Shown: positions 34,716 through 46,790 of the stretch, piece after piece | How the letters are laid out: every line of letters starts with the position of its first letter | Numbering within the stretch: position 1 is the first letter of the stretch | Source of the DNA: Micropterix aruncella | Lineage: Eukaryota; Arthropoda; Insecta; Lepidoptera; Micropterigidae | Direction of reading: 5' to 3' | Assembly: GCA_944548615.1 (NCBI GenBank) | Contig: OX155950.1 | Coordinates: 30,907,691 to 30,971,690, forward strand | DNA length: 64,000 bases | The notes under the pieces: generated by a model | Databases searched by the model: none | Told to the model about the DNA's origin: nothing | The model's input: the letters and a program-made list of their open reading frames with translations, nothing else | Made by a program: the position numbers and the translations under genes

Positions 34716-35063
34716 ATGGTGTCTTATTCAATGAAGAAAACTTTTAAAAACATAAAAGTTGCAAGTTTGCATAAATACGAAGATCGGCTGTCTGCAAATC
34801 ATCACAACAGAAAACCACCGATCGGTGGTATTGGCGTTTCAGAGGTTGATAGGATACGAAACACAGATGAGAATTTCATTGCTTTTCAATTACAATGCGG
34901 TCCTTATAGAAAGATAACAATCAGTGGCACAATTAAGTGCAGGGGTGCGATATCATTGAACTATGAAATTGCCGCCATACAGATAAAAGACACCAATAAA
35001 GGAAAAATGTGGACACGGGAAAAAATTAATGATCCAGATGGTTTTAAACAGCTGGGGGCGTAG
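34716..35063 (+). CDS. 115-aa ORF in 3' LTR, unknown function
   Basis: Second copy of the ORF at 16309-16656, with the same start context and an identical predicted protein. In an LTR element the 3' copy would not normally be the translated one unless the LTR drives its own transcript; both are equally open here. No family recognised. Confidence 0.35.
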   Translation: MVSYSMKKTFKNIKVASLHKYEDRLSANHHNRKPPIGGIGVSEVDRIRNTDENFIAFQLQCGPYRKITISGTIKCRGAISLNYEIAAIQIKDTNKGKMWTREKINDPDGFKQLGA

Positions 35064-35518
35064 CATACCAGAAATTGCGACACCTGCATTCAATCGTAAG
35101 AGGGGAAGATAAAGTATGAGGAGAGTGAGAAACAAACATGAAGGGGCGTATGAAATGAGTATATCTAATTATAACTACTAGATGTGGTTGGAGAAAGAAA
35201 TTACCAGAAATGACAGAGTTCGGTTCTGTGGGATTAAAAGGGGGCAATAAATAAAGCAAGATGCCAGGTGCAGATGATAATCGTCTGATGACTCATCGAA
35301 TCCCGAGCAAACTCCATACAAGAAAATTCTAGAAGGCAATAAATTAATTGACAAAGTGACAGGTTTTTGTTGACACTCATAAAAATGCAATGTGACATAA
35401 AAACGAACCCCACCAAAGCTTCTAATTACTAGGAAATTGGAGGTGTGGCGTTATTTGATTGGCTAAAAGACGAAATTTAGTGAGTGGAAGGGTTAAGGAG
35501 TCATGGAGGGGGAAAGCC

Positions 35519-35812
35519 TATTTAAGGCGTTGCACAGGGGGATTCGTGGCATTTCGAAGAGGATTCCGGGCCAGCTCAAGAGGATCAAGACGGACAGGAC
35601 TCCGGGACCAACTCAAGAGGATTCAAGACTCACTGGGCAATGAAGATGACTCATCCTCCGAGGGATCACAGCCAGCAGAGTCATTTATCGACCGTTCGAT
35701 GAGTGAAATAATTCGGAGTATTTTTTTAACCTACGGAAACGCGAGCTGCTCTCCGACGAGTTGGCTGAAGAAGTATTATTCTATTTGCAAGTATTTAGAG
35801 TCAGTGAATAAA
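35519..35812 (+). promoter_or_regulatory. Possible LTR promoter and poly(A) signal, 3' copy
   Basis: TATTTAA at 35519-35525 and AATAAA at 35807-35812, identical in spacing to the 5' LTR. If real, transcripts started in the 5' LTR would end near here. Confidence 0.35.
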
Positions 35813-36006
35813 ACAGTTTGTAGATTTCAAAATTTAAATAATATAATACAGGGAATTCCTTTTCGGTTCGGACATCGGGGAGATCAGTTTTTCGATTGAT
35901 AAACTAAAATGTGTTGAGTAAAATAAAAAAATAAACAATAAAGTAAATTTCATAAAAATAAAACGAATCCTATTAGGATTTTTAAGAAAAATAATAAAAC
36001 ACTTCA

Positions 36007-38098
36007 AAATTAATGCTTTTCTAGAAAACGTCGTATTACGCCAGAATATATTCAGTTGCAAAGACAAAATATAAAAATTGAAATAATCAATCAAAATTAA
36101 TGGTTTCCTAAAAACCGACTGAATTCTTTAAAATATATCGAATTCTTGAGGACAGGCCATAAAAAAATGAAATAATCAATCAACTTTAATGGTTTTCTAA
36201 AAAAACCGACGGAATTCATTAAAATATACCCTACTCTCGAAGATAGGCCATAAAAAAATGATATAATCAATCAATAATCGTGATCTTCTAAAAAACGATA
36301 TAATTCATTAATATAATTCCAATTCTCGAAGATAGGCCATAAAAAATGATATAATCAATCAATAATCGTGATCTTCTAAAAAACGATATAATTCATTAAT
36401 ATAATTCCAATTCTCGAAGATAGGCCATAAAAAATGATATAATCAATCAATAATCGTGATCTTCTAAAAAACGATTTAATTCATTAATATAATTCCAATT
36501 CTCGAAGATAGGCCATAAAAAATGATATAATCAATCAATAATCGTGATTTTCTTAAAAAACGATATAATTCATTAATATAATTCCAATTTTCAAAGATCG
36601 GCCATAAAAAAACGAAGTAATCAACAAACAGCTTTGAAATTCTAGAAATCAATGTAGTTCACCAAAATATATTTATTTTCAAAGATCGGCCATAAAAAAC
36701 GAAGTAATCCACAAACAGCTTTGAAATTCTAGAAATCAATGTAGTTCACCAAAATATATTTATTTTCAAAGATCGGCCATAAAAAAAACGAAGTAATCCA
36801 CAAACAGCTTTGAAATTCTAGAAATCAATGTAGTTCACCAAAATATATTTATTTTCAAAGATCGGCCATAAAAAACGAAGTAATCCACAAACAGCTTTGA
36901 AATTCTAGAAATCAATGTAGTTCACCAAAATATATTTATTTTCAAAGATCGGCCATAAAAAAAACGAAGTAATCAACAAACAGCTTTGAAATTCTAGAAA
37001 TCAATGTAGTTCACCAAAATATATTTATTTTCAAAGATCGGCCATAAAAAACGAAGTAATCCACAAACAGCTTTGAAATTCTAGAAATCAATGTAGTTCA
37101 CCAAAATATATTTATTTTCAAAGATCGGCCATAAAAAACGAAGTAATCCACAAACAGCTTTGAAATTCTAGAAATCAATGTAGTTCACCAAAATATATTT
37201 ATTTTCAAAGATCGGCCATGAAAAACGAAGTAATCAACAAACAGCTTTGAAATTCTAGAAATCAATGTAATTCACCAAAATATATTCAGTTTCCAAAAAC
37301 AGACCATAAAATACTAAGTAGTCAATCGACAGCCTTGAAATTCTAAAAAACGATATAATTCGTCTTAATATATTCAGTTTCCAAAAACAGACCATAAAAT
37401 ACTAAGTAGTCAATCAACAGCCTTGAAATTCTAAAAACGATATAATTCGTCTTAATATATTCAGTTTCCAAAAACAGACCATAAAATACTAAGTAGTCAA
37501 TCGACAGCCTTGAAATTCTAAAAAACGATATAATTCGTCTTAATATATTCAGTTTCCAAAAACAGACCATAAAATACTAAGTAGTCAATCGACAGCCTTG
37601 AAATTCTAAAAAACGATATAATTCGTCTTAATATATTCAGTTTCCAAAAACAGACCATAAAATACTAAGTAGTCAACCGACAGCCTTGAAATTCTAAAAA
37701 ACGATATAATTCGTCTTAATATATTCAGTTTCCAAAAACAGACCATAAAATACTAAGTAGTCAACCGACAGCCTTGAAATTCTAAAAAAAAACGATATAA
37801 TTCGTCATAATATATTCAGTTTCCAAAAACAGACCATAAAATACTAAGTAGTCAACCAATACCCTTGAAATTCTAAAAAACGATATAATTCGTCTTAATA
37901 TATTCAGTTTCCAAAAACAGACCATAAAATACTAAGTAGTCAACCAATACCCTTGAAATTCTAAAAAACGATATAATTCGTCATAATATATTCAGTTTCC
38001 AAAACAGACCATAAAATACTAAATAGTCAACCAACATCCTTGAAATTCTAAAAAACGATATAATTCGTCATGATATATTCAGTTTCAAAAAAAAAAAA
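36007..38098. repeat. Tandem array, about 22 units of 87-88 bp, 3' LTR
   Basis: Same three subfamilies as in the 5' LTR, here with 8 middle and 9 late units. The last middle unit has GGCCATGAAAAAC where the 5' copy has CAGCCATAAAAAAC, suggesting that different units were lost or converted. Confidence 0.95.
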
Positions 38099-38262
38099 AA
38101 ACACAAATATAAAATGTAAATTTAAAAAAAAAAAAAAATATTTTGATAGAAGTTTTAGGAGTTTGATCTGGAAGGTGATTGGGTTCCTGACCAAGTCGAT
38201 AAAAAATGTCGAGACTAACTTGGACGGTGATCGTTTACCCAAAGGATTGAACTTGTAAATTC

Positions 38263-39578
38263 ATAAAATAATAAAACAGAAAAAAATCTAAAAATACTTG
38301 TAAAGTTGCAAAATTACAAGAAGCTCGGAAAACCGCAAGATTACAAGGAAATTAGTCGGTTTCTTTGAGAAACGTTGTAAATTAATAAAACAGATAAAAT
38401 CTAAAAATACTCGTAAAATCGCAAAATTGCAAGAATGTTGGTCGATTTCTTTACAAAACGTTGTAAATTAATAAAACAGATAAAATCTAAAAATACTCGT
38501 AAAATCGCAAAATTACAAGAATATTGGACGATTTCTTTACAAAACGATGTAAAATAATAAAACAGAAAAAAAATCTAAAAATACTCGTAAAATCGCAATA
38601 TTACAAGAAAATTAGTCGATTTCATTGAAAAACGTTGTAAATTAATAAAACAGATAAAATCTAAAAATACTCGTAAAATCGCAAAATTACAAGAAAATTA
38701 GCCTATTTCTTTGAAAAACGTTGTAAAATAATAAAACAAATAAAATCTAAATATACTCGTAAAGTTGCAAAATTACAAGAAGCTCGGAAAACCGCAAGAT
38801 TACAAGAAAATTAGTCGGTTTCGTTGAGAAACGTTGTAAAAACAATAAAACAAATAAAATCTAAAAATACCCGTAAAATCGCAAAATTACAAGGAAATTA
38901 GTCGGTTTCGTTGAGAAACGTTGTAAATTAATAAAACAGATAAAATCTAAAAATACTCGTAAAATCGCAAAATTACAAGGAAATTAGTCGGTTTCGTTGA
39001 GAAACGTTGTAAATTAATAAAACAGATAAAATCTAAAAATACTCGTAAAATCGCGAAATTACAAGAATGTTGGTCGATTTCTTTACAAAACGTTGTAAAT
39101 TAATAAAACAGATAAAATCTAAAAATACTCGTAAAATCGCAAAATTACAAGAATGTTGGTCGATTTCTTTACAAAACGCTGTAAAATAATAAAACAGATA
39201 AAATCTAAAAATACTCGTAAAATCGCAATATTACAAGAAAATTAGTCGATTTCTTTGAAAAAAAACGTAGTAAAATAATAAAACAAATAAAATCTAAATA
39301 TACTCGTAAAGTTGCAAAATTACAAGAAGCTCGGAAAACCGCAAGATTACAAGAAAATTAGTCGATTTCTTTGAGAAACGTTGTAAAATAATAAGACAAA
39401 TAAAATCTAACGATACTCTGAAAGCCGAAAAAATTACAAGAAAATTAGCCGAATTCTTTGCAAAACGTTGTAAAATAATAAAACAGATAAAATCTAAAAA
39501 TACTCGTAAAGTTGCAAAATTACAAGAAGCTCGGAAAGCCGCAAAATTACAAGAAAATTAGCCGATTTCTTTGAACTA
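38263..39578. repeat. Second tandem array, about 14 units near 86 bp, 3' LTR
   Basis: Equivalent to 19855-21170, with the same unit order including the lengthened GCTCGGAAAACCGCAAGA units. I saw no difference in unit number. Confidence 0.95.
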
Positions 39579-40259
39579 TGTATCCAAATGATAATCTAGT
39601 AGTAGTGTCATATGATCTTCAGTTAATTCGACAGTAATAAAATAATAATGATTATATTAAATTTTGGACTAAAGAAAGTTAAAAATAAGACAGTGGAATG
39701 CGTTATAAAAGATACGTAAAAATTTATAAAAATTGGAAAATTTAGAAAGGCCTAAATAAACATATATATAAAATAGTAGAGGGATTGATAAATCTTATAT
39801 CTACACATGGAAGGATATATAATCGAAAAGTTGATAGCGAATATAAACACATAATATCATACAAGGAATTAATTTATATGTATTTATAAAACATATTATG
39901 GTAAAATATTAGAATTCATTAAGAGGAATAGGAATAGGTTGTTAGGCGACTCCAGTGGCGAACCAGATTGGTGAGTTGTTTTGATTTTTTTGCAGGAGAC
40001 CATGTTCAATGGAAATAATACAGAGATGTTTTTTTGTGTGATAATGTCAAAGAAACTCTAAGAGAATTAAAACAAGAGAATTTGATAATTATAGACTATA
40101 AAATAGGATTCTTTGAATACTGTTGGCAATATAATATTATAATCTGAGAATTGAGAGTGGCAGATGTATTTATGTGGATGAATTACAATTTGATCAATAT
40201 TTGAAAGAAAAATATTGGAATTAAAAGTAATTTTTATAATTAGTTTTAAAATTGTTTTG

Positions 40260-40578
40260 TCATAAAAAGAGCTTGTGCATGACATGGGCTTTGTAATATA
40301 TATATTAGATGGTGATGTGTTTATATTTAGATATGTTAGAATGGTGGTGGAGTATTTTTTTGTAACTAGTTTTGGGTTGTTTTGATGTTAAATGGGCTGT
40401 GCATGAGACGGGGCTTTTCTACATATTAAATGGTGGTGGGTTTATATATTGATATGTTAGAATGGTGGTGGAGTATTTTTTGTAACTAGTTTTGGATTTG
40501 TTTGTTATAAAATGGCTGTGCATGAATTTGGCTTTGATACAAGTTGTAGGGTGGAAAGGTAGTATTTAAATATGTTGG
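40260..40578. repeat. Three tandem copies of about 125 bp, 3' LTR
   Basis: Same as 21852-22170. Confidence 0.8.
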
Positions 40579-42371
40579 AACGATGGTGAAGTTGTATTTT
40601 ATATCTTATTTGTATGTAGTAAGCGAAGATATTTATGAGTATATTTATTTTTATGTATATATGTTATATATGAGTAAATATATGTATATATATAGATATG
40701 TGTGTATGTATATATGTGTGTATATATTTTATGTGTGAGTGTATTATGACTGAGTGTGTGTGTGGCTATGAGAAGATGATAGTGGAGATGTGTATTTTGT
40801 TGGGTATACAAGGAATGTTTTATAGTATGAGGTATGGATTTTGATGTGAAATTTTAGCTAGTTGGCTTTGTCATTGTTTTAATCTTGAGTATCACAATTT
40901 CGTATCAAATTCGCAAGTTTGACTTGTCTTTTCTGGAATGAGAGAATGGCAGGTGAGACTGAGTATTTTTTTTCTATTGTTTCGCTCTGGGAATGACTGG
41001 ACAATATCAAAGATACGATTAATTGGAGGCTGTTTGCTTTTCTTCTCGATTCAAGCAAAGCGGATCGATTATGGGTTTGCATGAGTGGTTGTACTATTGG
41101 TTGTCCACCACTGGAAGAAAAGTGATCCGTTGCGCTACCCCTGACGTGTCGTTGTGGCTGGCAGGGCTCGCTGGCGCTTCATTGGTTGGTTTTCGTAAGT
41201 TGACAATTTGATAGAGCGGAGAGATCGGAAGCGATGACAACGGTAAAACGAGGTACTGGCGCTGCCAGAATAATATGAAAATGATATCTTATTTTGTTAA
41301 GTTTGGATTTGGTTAGATAGTTTTTTATAAATACTAGAACGAATATGACTATTAGGCAATCAATTAGAATATTTATATATGTATATATGTATGCATAGCT
41401 ATAGTTTTAGATATATTTTTTTAAGGAAAGGAATTATGCTTTAGTTATTTGTTTATTTGAGATTGATTTCGATATTGGATGAGTGGATGAATGAGTGTAG
41501 AAAAGTATAGGATTCCATACATTCATTCTTCTGAGGTCGAAACTGGTTTACGTCCGAATTTCATAAAACAAATTTAAAATAAATAATTTTAGAAGGATTG
41601 TATTACAAAAGGACATAGAATGGGACTGCTCTCTGAATATTCATGATTTTGGTCCTGCTTTTGGTGAATTGGATTGGCTGTATTGGGAAAATGTAGATTT
41701 CAACTCGTTCATTTTTTTTCGAGACTGGGACTGAGTCGCGTTCGCTCTTCGGGAAGGAACGGGAAAGTTTGGAATGGTCGATACACAAACGCGATCTTCA
41801 ATAAAATATGAAACGGAAATATACTTTAAATTACATTTTCTTCTAACAATAAATAATAACATTAAATAATAAAAAAAAAGGTCTGATTGTAAGGGAATTA
41901 TAAGAAAAATAGATTTGTATATTTTTTTAATAATTGATAGATGTTTTGTAACTTCAAATTCCTAAAAACTTCCTCCTATATCTCCTCCATTAAAACATCC
42001 AGAATCCTAATATAGAATCAATTTTATTATAGACTTTATGAATCCCACATTCAAGTAAATTCAAATTAGATTTTTAGCTACATGCTAATTTGTTTATTTT
42101 TTTAATGTGATGGCGCACGGACTATCTTAGTCCTTTCACAATGAAATGAAAATATTCAACATAAATAAGTAAAAACTAGTACAGCGAATGAAATAAGTTG
42201 TATCTATTGAGTGGAAATGGTTGAGAAGGAGGTTGTTATACGATGGAGATTGGAAGTGCTGCATTTGAAAGAACGGAATTGTCATCTTTAACACTATACC
42301 AACAACTACGAGGTTTACAAAGGTTATAACGAAATTTAGCTGTATTCACCGTAGTGCACAGGTTGCAGGTG

Positions 42372-42559
42372 CTGGCGCTTAGTTGATGAGACCTAGGCGG
42401 GTGGTACTTGTTGCCTGTGGTGGATTGAGTTGACGAGACCTCATCCTGCAACGATGTCCCTGTTTAGGCTTTTGTACAGAGTTGACGAGACCTCTGCAAA
42501 TGCAACGTGGTTTAGGGTTGTACAGAGTAGACGAGACCTCTGCAACACAACGTGGGAAA
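42372..42559. repeat. Four copies of a GTTGACGAGACCT repeat, 3' LTR
   Basis: Same as 23965-24152. Confidence 0.8.
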
Positions 42560-43582
42560 ACAACGGTATAGTGTGAACTTGACTCTATCGTTTGATCAGA
42601 GTAGCATCGATAATCTTCACGTCGAATGACCAACAATCAACAGAAACTCAATCAACGTTATGGATTACGCTTTCTTCGGTAAACATCTTCGGAACGAGAA
42701 ATCTTCGATACGTAAATGTATCATCTTCGGAACGAGCTAACCCTAAAAGGGTATCACAAATTATCTACTCATCATGTTCCAGAAATCCTAAAATATTTGC
42801 GTCATCACGCACGGTTGTGGTAAGGAGCAGCGAGGGGTGGTAAATGGTGGCTGCACTCAATCCCCTCCCCCCGGGAGAAATCTCAACACTATCCTTAAAA
42901 TCCATCTACATGGTAAAATATATAAATGACCAAAAATTATTCATTTAACTATACAGTTAGTAATTACACCGAGATAAAAATATCTATCACTTTTTTAAAT
43001 AAGAGAAAAGCTAGAACTGTAGGTATTGTGTTATAAAAATAGTCAAAGTTATGATGATTACTTGTTTTTTTTTGACGAGAGAAGCTATTCGTGTCCAAAT
43101 TGTACTAGAAAACACATTATTGTGATGAATGTGACCGATTTTCTACTCCATGTCTATTATCAATATGAATGTTGAGAGAATGTCTGTTTGACGGGCAAAG
43201 GGTTGAAATCTACATTTACTTGGTCTTATGCTCTATATTTGTTGTCGATGTGAATGTTCAGTGAGTATCTGTTAAAAGGGGCAAAGCGTTGTAATCAGCA
43301 TCAGTTTGTTTGTGAGATTGAGAGTACGTGTTTGCTTAGATGATGACTCCAGAATGCGTTGAATTGTGACTTCCGAAAGGTTAAGTTTGTAAGGATTGGA
43401 GTGAATGGTAGAGATGTTATGAATGGTTGTGTGTATATATGTATATATGATGTATATATTTATATTATGTTTATATTTTTATCATATTATTGTATTGAAA
43501 TATCTATGCGTATATAAGTATATATAGTATCAGCGGGGAGCTCAATGACAGTCTTTTTTAGACCGGGGTTGTGACTCTTTCA

Positions 43583-43586
43583 CTAC
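43583..43586. other. Right target-site duplication CTAC
   Basis: CTAC directly after the terminal CA of the second LTR; matches 16100-16103. Confidence 0.8.
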
Positions 43587-43890
43587 CCTTAATTTGTTTA
43601 TTGGTAATTTGTATGACATTTTGTTTCGAAGTTTATGTAGGTAATTAAAATAATTTTAATACAATTAAGTAATATAATGGTTAATTAAATAGATTTCTCA
43701 ATATTATAATAATTAAAATAAATCGTCTACCTCGGAACATGCGGCAGTCTAGTTAGGTTTTGACTATTGTAAATTATACCTGACTATTGTAAATTTGAAA
43801 TGTATAAAATTAATTTGAAATTGAATTTGAATTGAATTTTGTGTCATCGCTGAAGTACGCGCTGGGTCTAGTAATATGGCAAGGGACTGT
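43583..43890 (+). repeat. Right half of the dispersed repeat split by the giant element
   Basis: From about 43590 it matches 44625-44880: ATTTTGTTTCGAAGTTTATG, TAATTAAAATAATTTTA, ATAAATCGTCTACCT, GCGGCAG, then GCTGAAGTACGCGCTGGGTC and ATATGGCAAGGGACTG. It continues the block at 15880-16103. Confidence 0.7.
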
Positions 43891-43894
43891 ACTT

Positions 43895-44440
43895 CATTTT
43901 TACAAGCTTTCATTTACCTTGCAATGTTTGTAAGTATCTATGTTTGTTTAGGTCAAATCTTGCAAGCTGTATTAGAACGACTTCCTCTTATCCTATGAAG
44001 TTGACATTCTACAGGTAATTTCAGTTCCGATGACCATGCATTTTTATGGTGAGCATGACTCTACACCCAGGATCGGCTCCCAACGAGGCTACTTTTCCAC
44101 GGTCAACAGCGCAGATACACAATTTTGTATACGCATTCAATTATGACAGCCCGTTCTAAATTTCACCATGACATGGCTGCTGCACCCAGGGTTGGCTCCC
44201 GACAAGAAGACTCCTCAATGGTCGACAGCACCGAAACGTTGCCCGTTATGATAGCCCGTTTTAAGTTTCACCGCGTTAGGCTGCAACGAGGGGACTTCTC
44301 AACGGTCGACAGCACAAACACGAAATTCTGTATAGCATTAAATTATGATAGCCCGTCCTAAGTTCCACTATGATATGGCTGCTGCACCCAGGGTTGGCTC
44401 GGGACAAAGAATTTTAATAAAAGCTTGTTTTTTAAAACGT
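43895..44440 (+). repeat. Dispersed repeat, first copy
   Basis: Shares with 46225-46790 a long run: TTTACCTTGCAATGTTTGT, TATCCTATGAAGTTGA, ATGCATTTTTATGGTGAGCA, then three to four internal sub-repeats with CACCATGACATGGCTGC and CACCCAGGGTTGGCTCC. The repeated CATTCAATTATGATAGCCCG gives short open frames that are not genes. Confidence 0.8.
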
Positions 44441-44444
44441 ATTT

Positions 44445-44790
44445 TTACTAATAACTTATTTAATATATTTTTTCATACATAATTATTATTTTATTATTAT
44501 CATTAAATACTTTGATTATATTCTGGATTATTCTTGACGATCTTTTTGAATAATAATTTTATTCTTGTAACTCTATTTTGACTATTATTATTGATTTTTA
44601 AAATTTTCATTATATTTTAAATTACTTGTAATAGTTTAGTGAAAATTTTTATGCTATTTTGTTTCGAATTTTATGTATGTAATTAAAATAATTTTATTAC
44701 AATTAAGTAGAATAATTTTAGATAGATTTCTCAAGATCATAATAATTAAAATAAATCGTCTACCTTAGAACAGGCGGCAGCATAGATAAA
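44445..44790 (+). repeat. Uninterrupted relative of the giant element's target site
   Basis: Continuous copy of the repeat whose two halves flank the giant element. Around 44610-44650 (TTACTTGTAATAGTTTAGTG and on to ATTTTGTTTCGAA) the left-half and right-half matches meet with no extra sequence between them. Confidence 0.65.
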
Positions 44791-44999
44791 TTATAACTAT
44801 TGTAAATTTTAAATTCAGTTTGAACTGAAATGTGTAAGTTAGCGCTGAAGTACGCGGTGGGTCTAATATGGCAAGGGACTGTTGTACCTACTTCATTTGT
44901 GGTCTTCGACCTTCGTCATTTTTCTCATGTTCCACATCTCAATGCCATGCTTGCCATTTTTATTTTACGGCGTCACTGAAATATTTGATTCGGATACAG

Positions 45000-45215
45000 A
45001 AATTGAATAATCCAATTATTCCAGGCGCGTCTGGCGGGAGGCGCCCGTTTTTCTATGGGTGCGATTTCATAATAATAATTCGATTACGCCCACAACGGTG
45101 ATAATATGACGTGCCTTCACCACTCATTTAATTAAATTTGAAATGATCCGTGGCAAAGCGAAAGAGGCCGATTTAATTACACGGCCGTTGACAGCCGAAC
45201 GGAAATCATTTTGTT
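45000..45215 (+). repeat. GC-richer dispersed block, first copy
   Basis: Matches 46800-46985: TTACGCCCACAAC..GGTGATAATA, GACGTGCC, AAATTTGAAATGATCCG and GGCAAAGCGAA followed by AGGCCGAT. In the second copy this block follows the 46225-46790 repeat directly; in the first it is separated from 43895-44440 by the AT-rich block at 44445-45000. Confidence 0.7.
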
Positions 45216-45219
45216 TCAC

Positions 45220-46200
45220 TGCAGTATTTTTTAGTTCATAGCTCTTATTGTTTTAATATTATTTACATAAAGATGACAATCATTTGTGAACACGCCAATT
45301 TTTATTTCGAGATGAAGTCGGATATACAGGACGAGTTTTAAATTAGTGACATCCGTGTAGGAAGTAAATCAGTACGCCGAACTAGGAAACTTTTAATAAA
45401 AAATGTTGTAATAAAAAAAAAACAAAAAAAAAACCTTTTTTGTTTTTTGGTTTGTTTTGAAAATGAATATAAAAAGCTATAATAAGCACGATGCGCTATC
45501 TAGCGGTGGGTAAAATATCGCTTTATATATTGATTAGCGATATTTTACCTATCTAAGAAAAATGGCGCTAATTGGCGCAACGCGCTCAACGCTTCTCAAA
45601 CTTTTCTTCTATAAACAAAATTTACAAATTTGACAAAAAAAAGGTCATTAATTAAAAAAATATCCCCCCCCCCCCCAAGACGATTAAGACCATTTTCAGG
45701 CTGAAGTCTGTCTGTGAGTCTGTTAATGGTAGGAAACCGAAAAAACTGCAATCATTTAGCAGTTTTTGCGATAATCAAAAGTGTTTCGGAGGGCTGCCGT
45801 GTTCAAAAACTTGGATTTAGCTTCTCAGACACATCCCATACAAGAAAATAAAACGAAACTAACTACCCCTCACTAGATGCAAGTTATGATGTACTAGTTT
45901 ACTAGACTAAGGCGCGTATGGCCACAGTTTACCGAGAGAACAGTAGACGCACTCTCGAGCGAGATGGCCATGCGGGGAGAGGGTGCGAGGCAAGCAAGCA
46001 TAGGATTAGGTATACGTCTCGGCGGACGCCTTTAATTGGCGTTACGCGCGGATGAATGTTGACGAATTTCTGGAACGTTTGAACATCTGCGTCGGCGGAG
46101 TAGCAGACACATGGCGGCCATGTTCGAGCCCTTAGGACTCGTGACGTATCTCGCTTCGATTTCAATTTGTTCTAAGAGAAGCTACTGTCTGGTATGCTGT
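45220..46200. other. Non-coding, with C-homopolymer
   Basis: No gene. A C run of about 14 bp lies near 45663-45676 and is followed by the AAGACGATTAAGACCATTTTC sequence related to 3030-3110. Open frames at 45929-46165 are overlapping by-products. Confidence 0.5.
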
Positions 46201-46224
46201 GGTACGGCGGGGGGCGCCCATTTT

Positions 46225-46790
46225 TACAAGGTTTTATTTACCTTGCAATGTTTGTTAGTTCAGGTCAAATCTTGGAAGCTGAATTGGAACAACTTTCTCT
46301 TATCCTATGAAGTTGAAATTTTACGTGTTGGTTCAGTTCCGATTACAATGCATTTTTATGGTGAGCATGACCTGATTCTACACCCAAGATCGGCTCCCAA
46401 CGAGGATACCCTTCCATGGTCAACACCACAGACACACAATTTTGTATACGCATTCAATTATTATGGCCCGTTCAAAATTTCACCATGACATGGCTGCTTC
46501 ACCCAGGGTTAGCTTCCAACGAGAAGACTCATAAACGGTCAACAGCACAGCAACGAGATTTCGTATATGCATTCAATTATGATTCTAAGTTTCACCGCGA
46601 CAGGGTTGCTACACCTAGGGTTGGCTTCTAGCGAGGGGACCCCAACAGCAGAAACACGAAATTCTGTACTCGTATAGCATTCAATCGTGATAGCCCGTTC
46701 TAAGTGTCCCTATTGCATGGCTGCTGCACTCAGGGTTGGCTCAGGACAAAGCATTAAAAAAAAGCTTGTTTTTAAAAATGTGTTTTTACT
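46225..46790 (+). repeat. Dispersed repeat, second copy
   Basis: Counterpart of 43895-44440, same orientation, with an upstream AAGAGAAGCTACTGTCTGGT stretch (near 46177) that recurs near 47308-47327. Confidence 0.8.

Larger units (their letters stand above)
16104..43582 (+). mobile_element. Giant LTR-retrotransposon-like element, non-autonomous
   Basis: Two direct repeats of 9,072 bp each (16104-25175, 34511-43582) surround 9,335 bp. The bases just outside the homology differ at each junction, so the repeat has sharp ends: TGTAATGTTCC at the start and GACTCTTTCA at the end, the canonical TG...CA of LTRs. CTAC flanks the whole. A diverged primer-binding-like site lies 2 bp after the first LTR; I see no polypurine tract before the second. 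The centre has no gag or pol of its own, only decayed fragments of other elements, so it would need enzymes in trans, like LARD elements. Orientation follows the primer-site position and is tentative. By eye I found fewer than ten substitutions between LTRs outside the arrays, so insertion was recent. Alternatives: a partial 18.4-kb tandem duplication (would not explain CTAC and TG/CA) or assembly error. Confidence 0.8.
34511..43582 (+). repeat. 3' LTR-like direct repeat, 9,072 bp
   Basis: Same length as the 5' copy because changes cancel: the first array has one fewer 87-bp middle unit and one more 88-bp late unit. Single-base differences I saw include positions near 34591, 35187, 36233, 36477, 42261 and 42911, plus small changes in A-runs. 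All other landmarks are shared at an offset of about 18,407 bp. Confidence 0.85.

Noticed and set aside
16104..43582. Simple 18.4-kb partial tandem duplication or assembly duplicate
   Set aside because: It would not predict TG...CA ends, a CTAC duplication outside both repeats, or target halves that fit one continuous repeat. Small real differences between the copies argue against a copied contig, though long reads are still needed.
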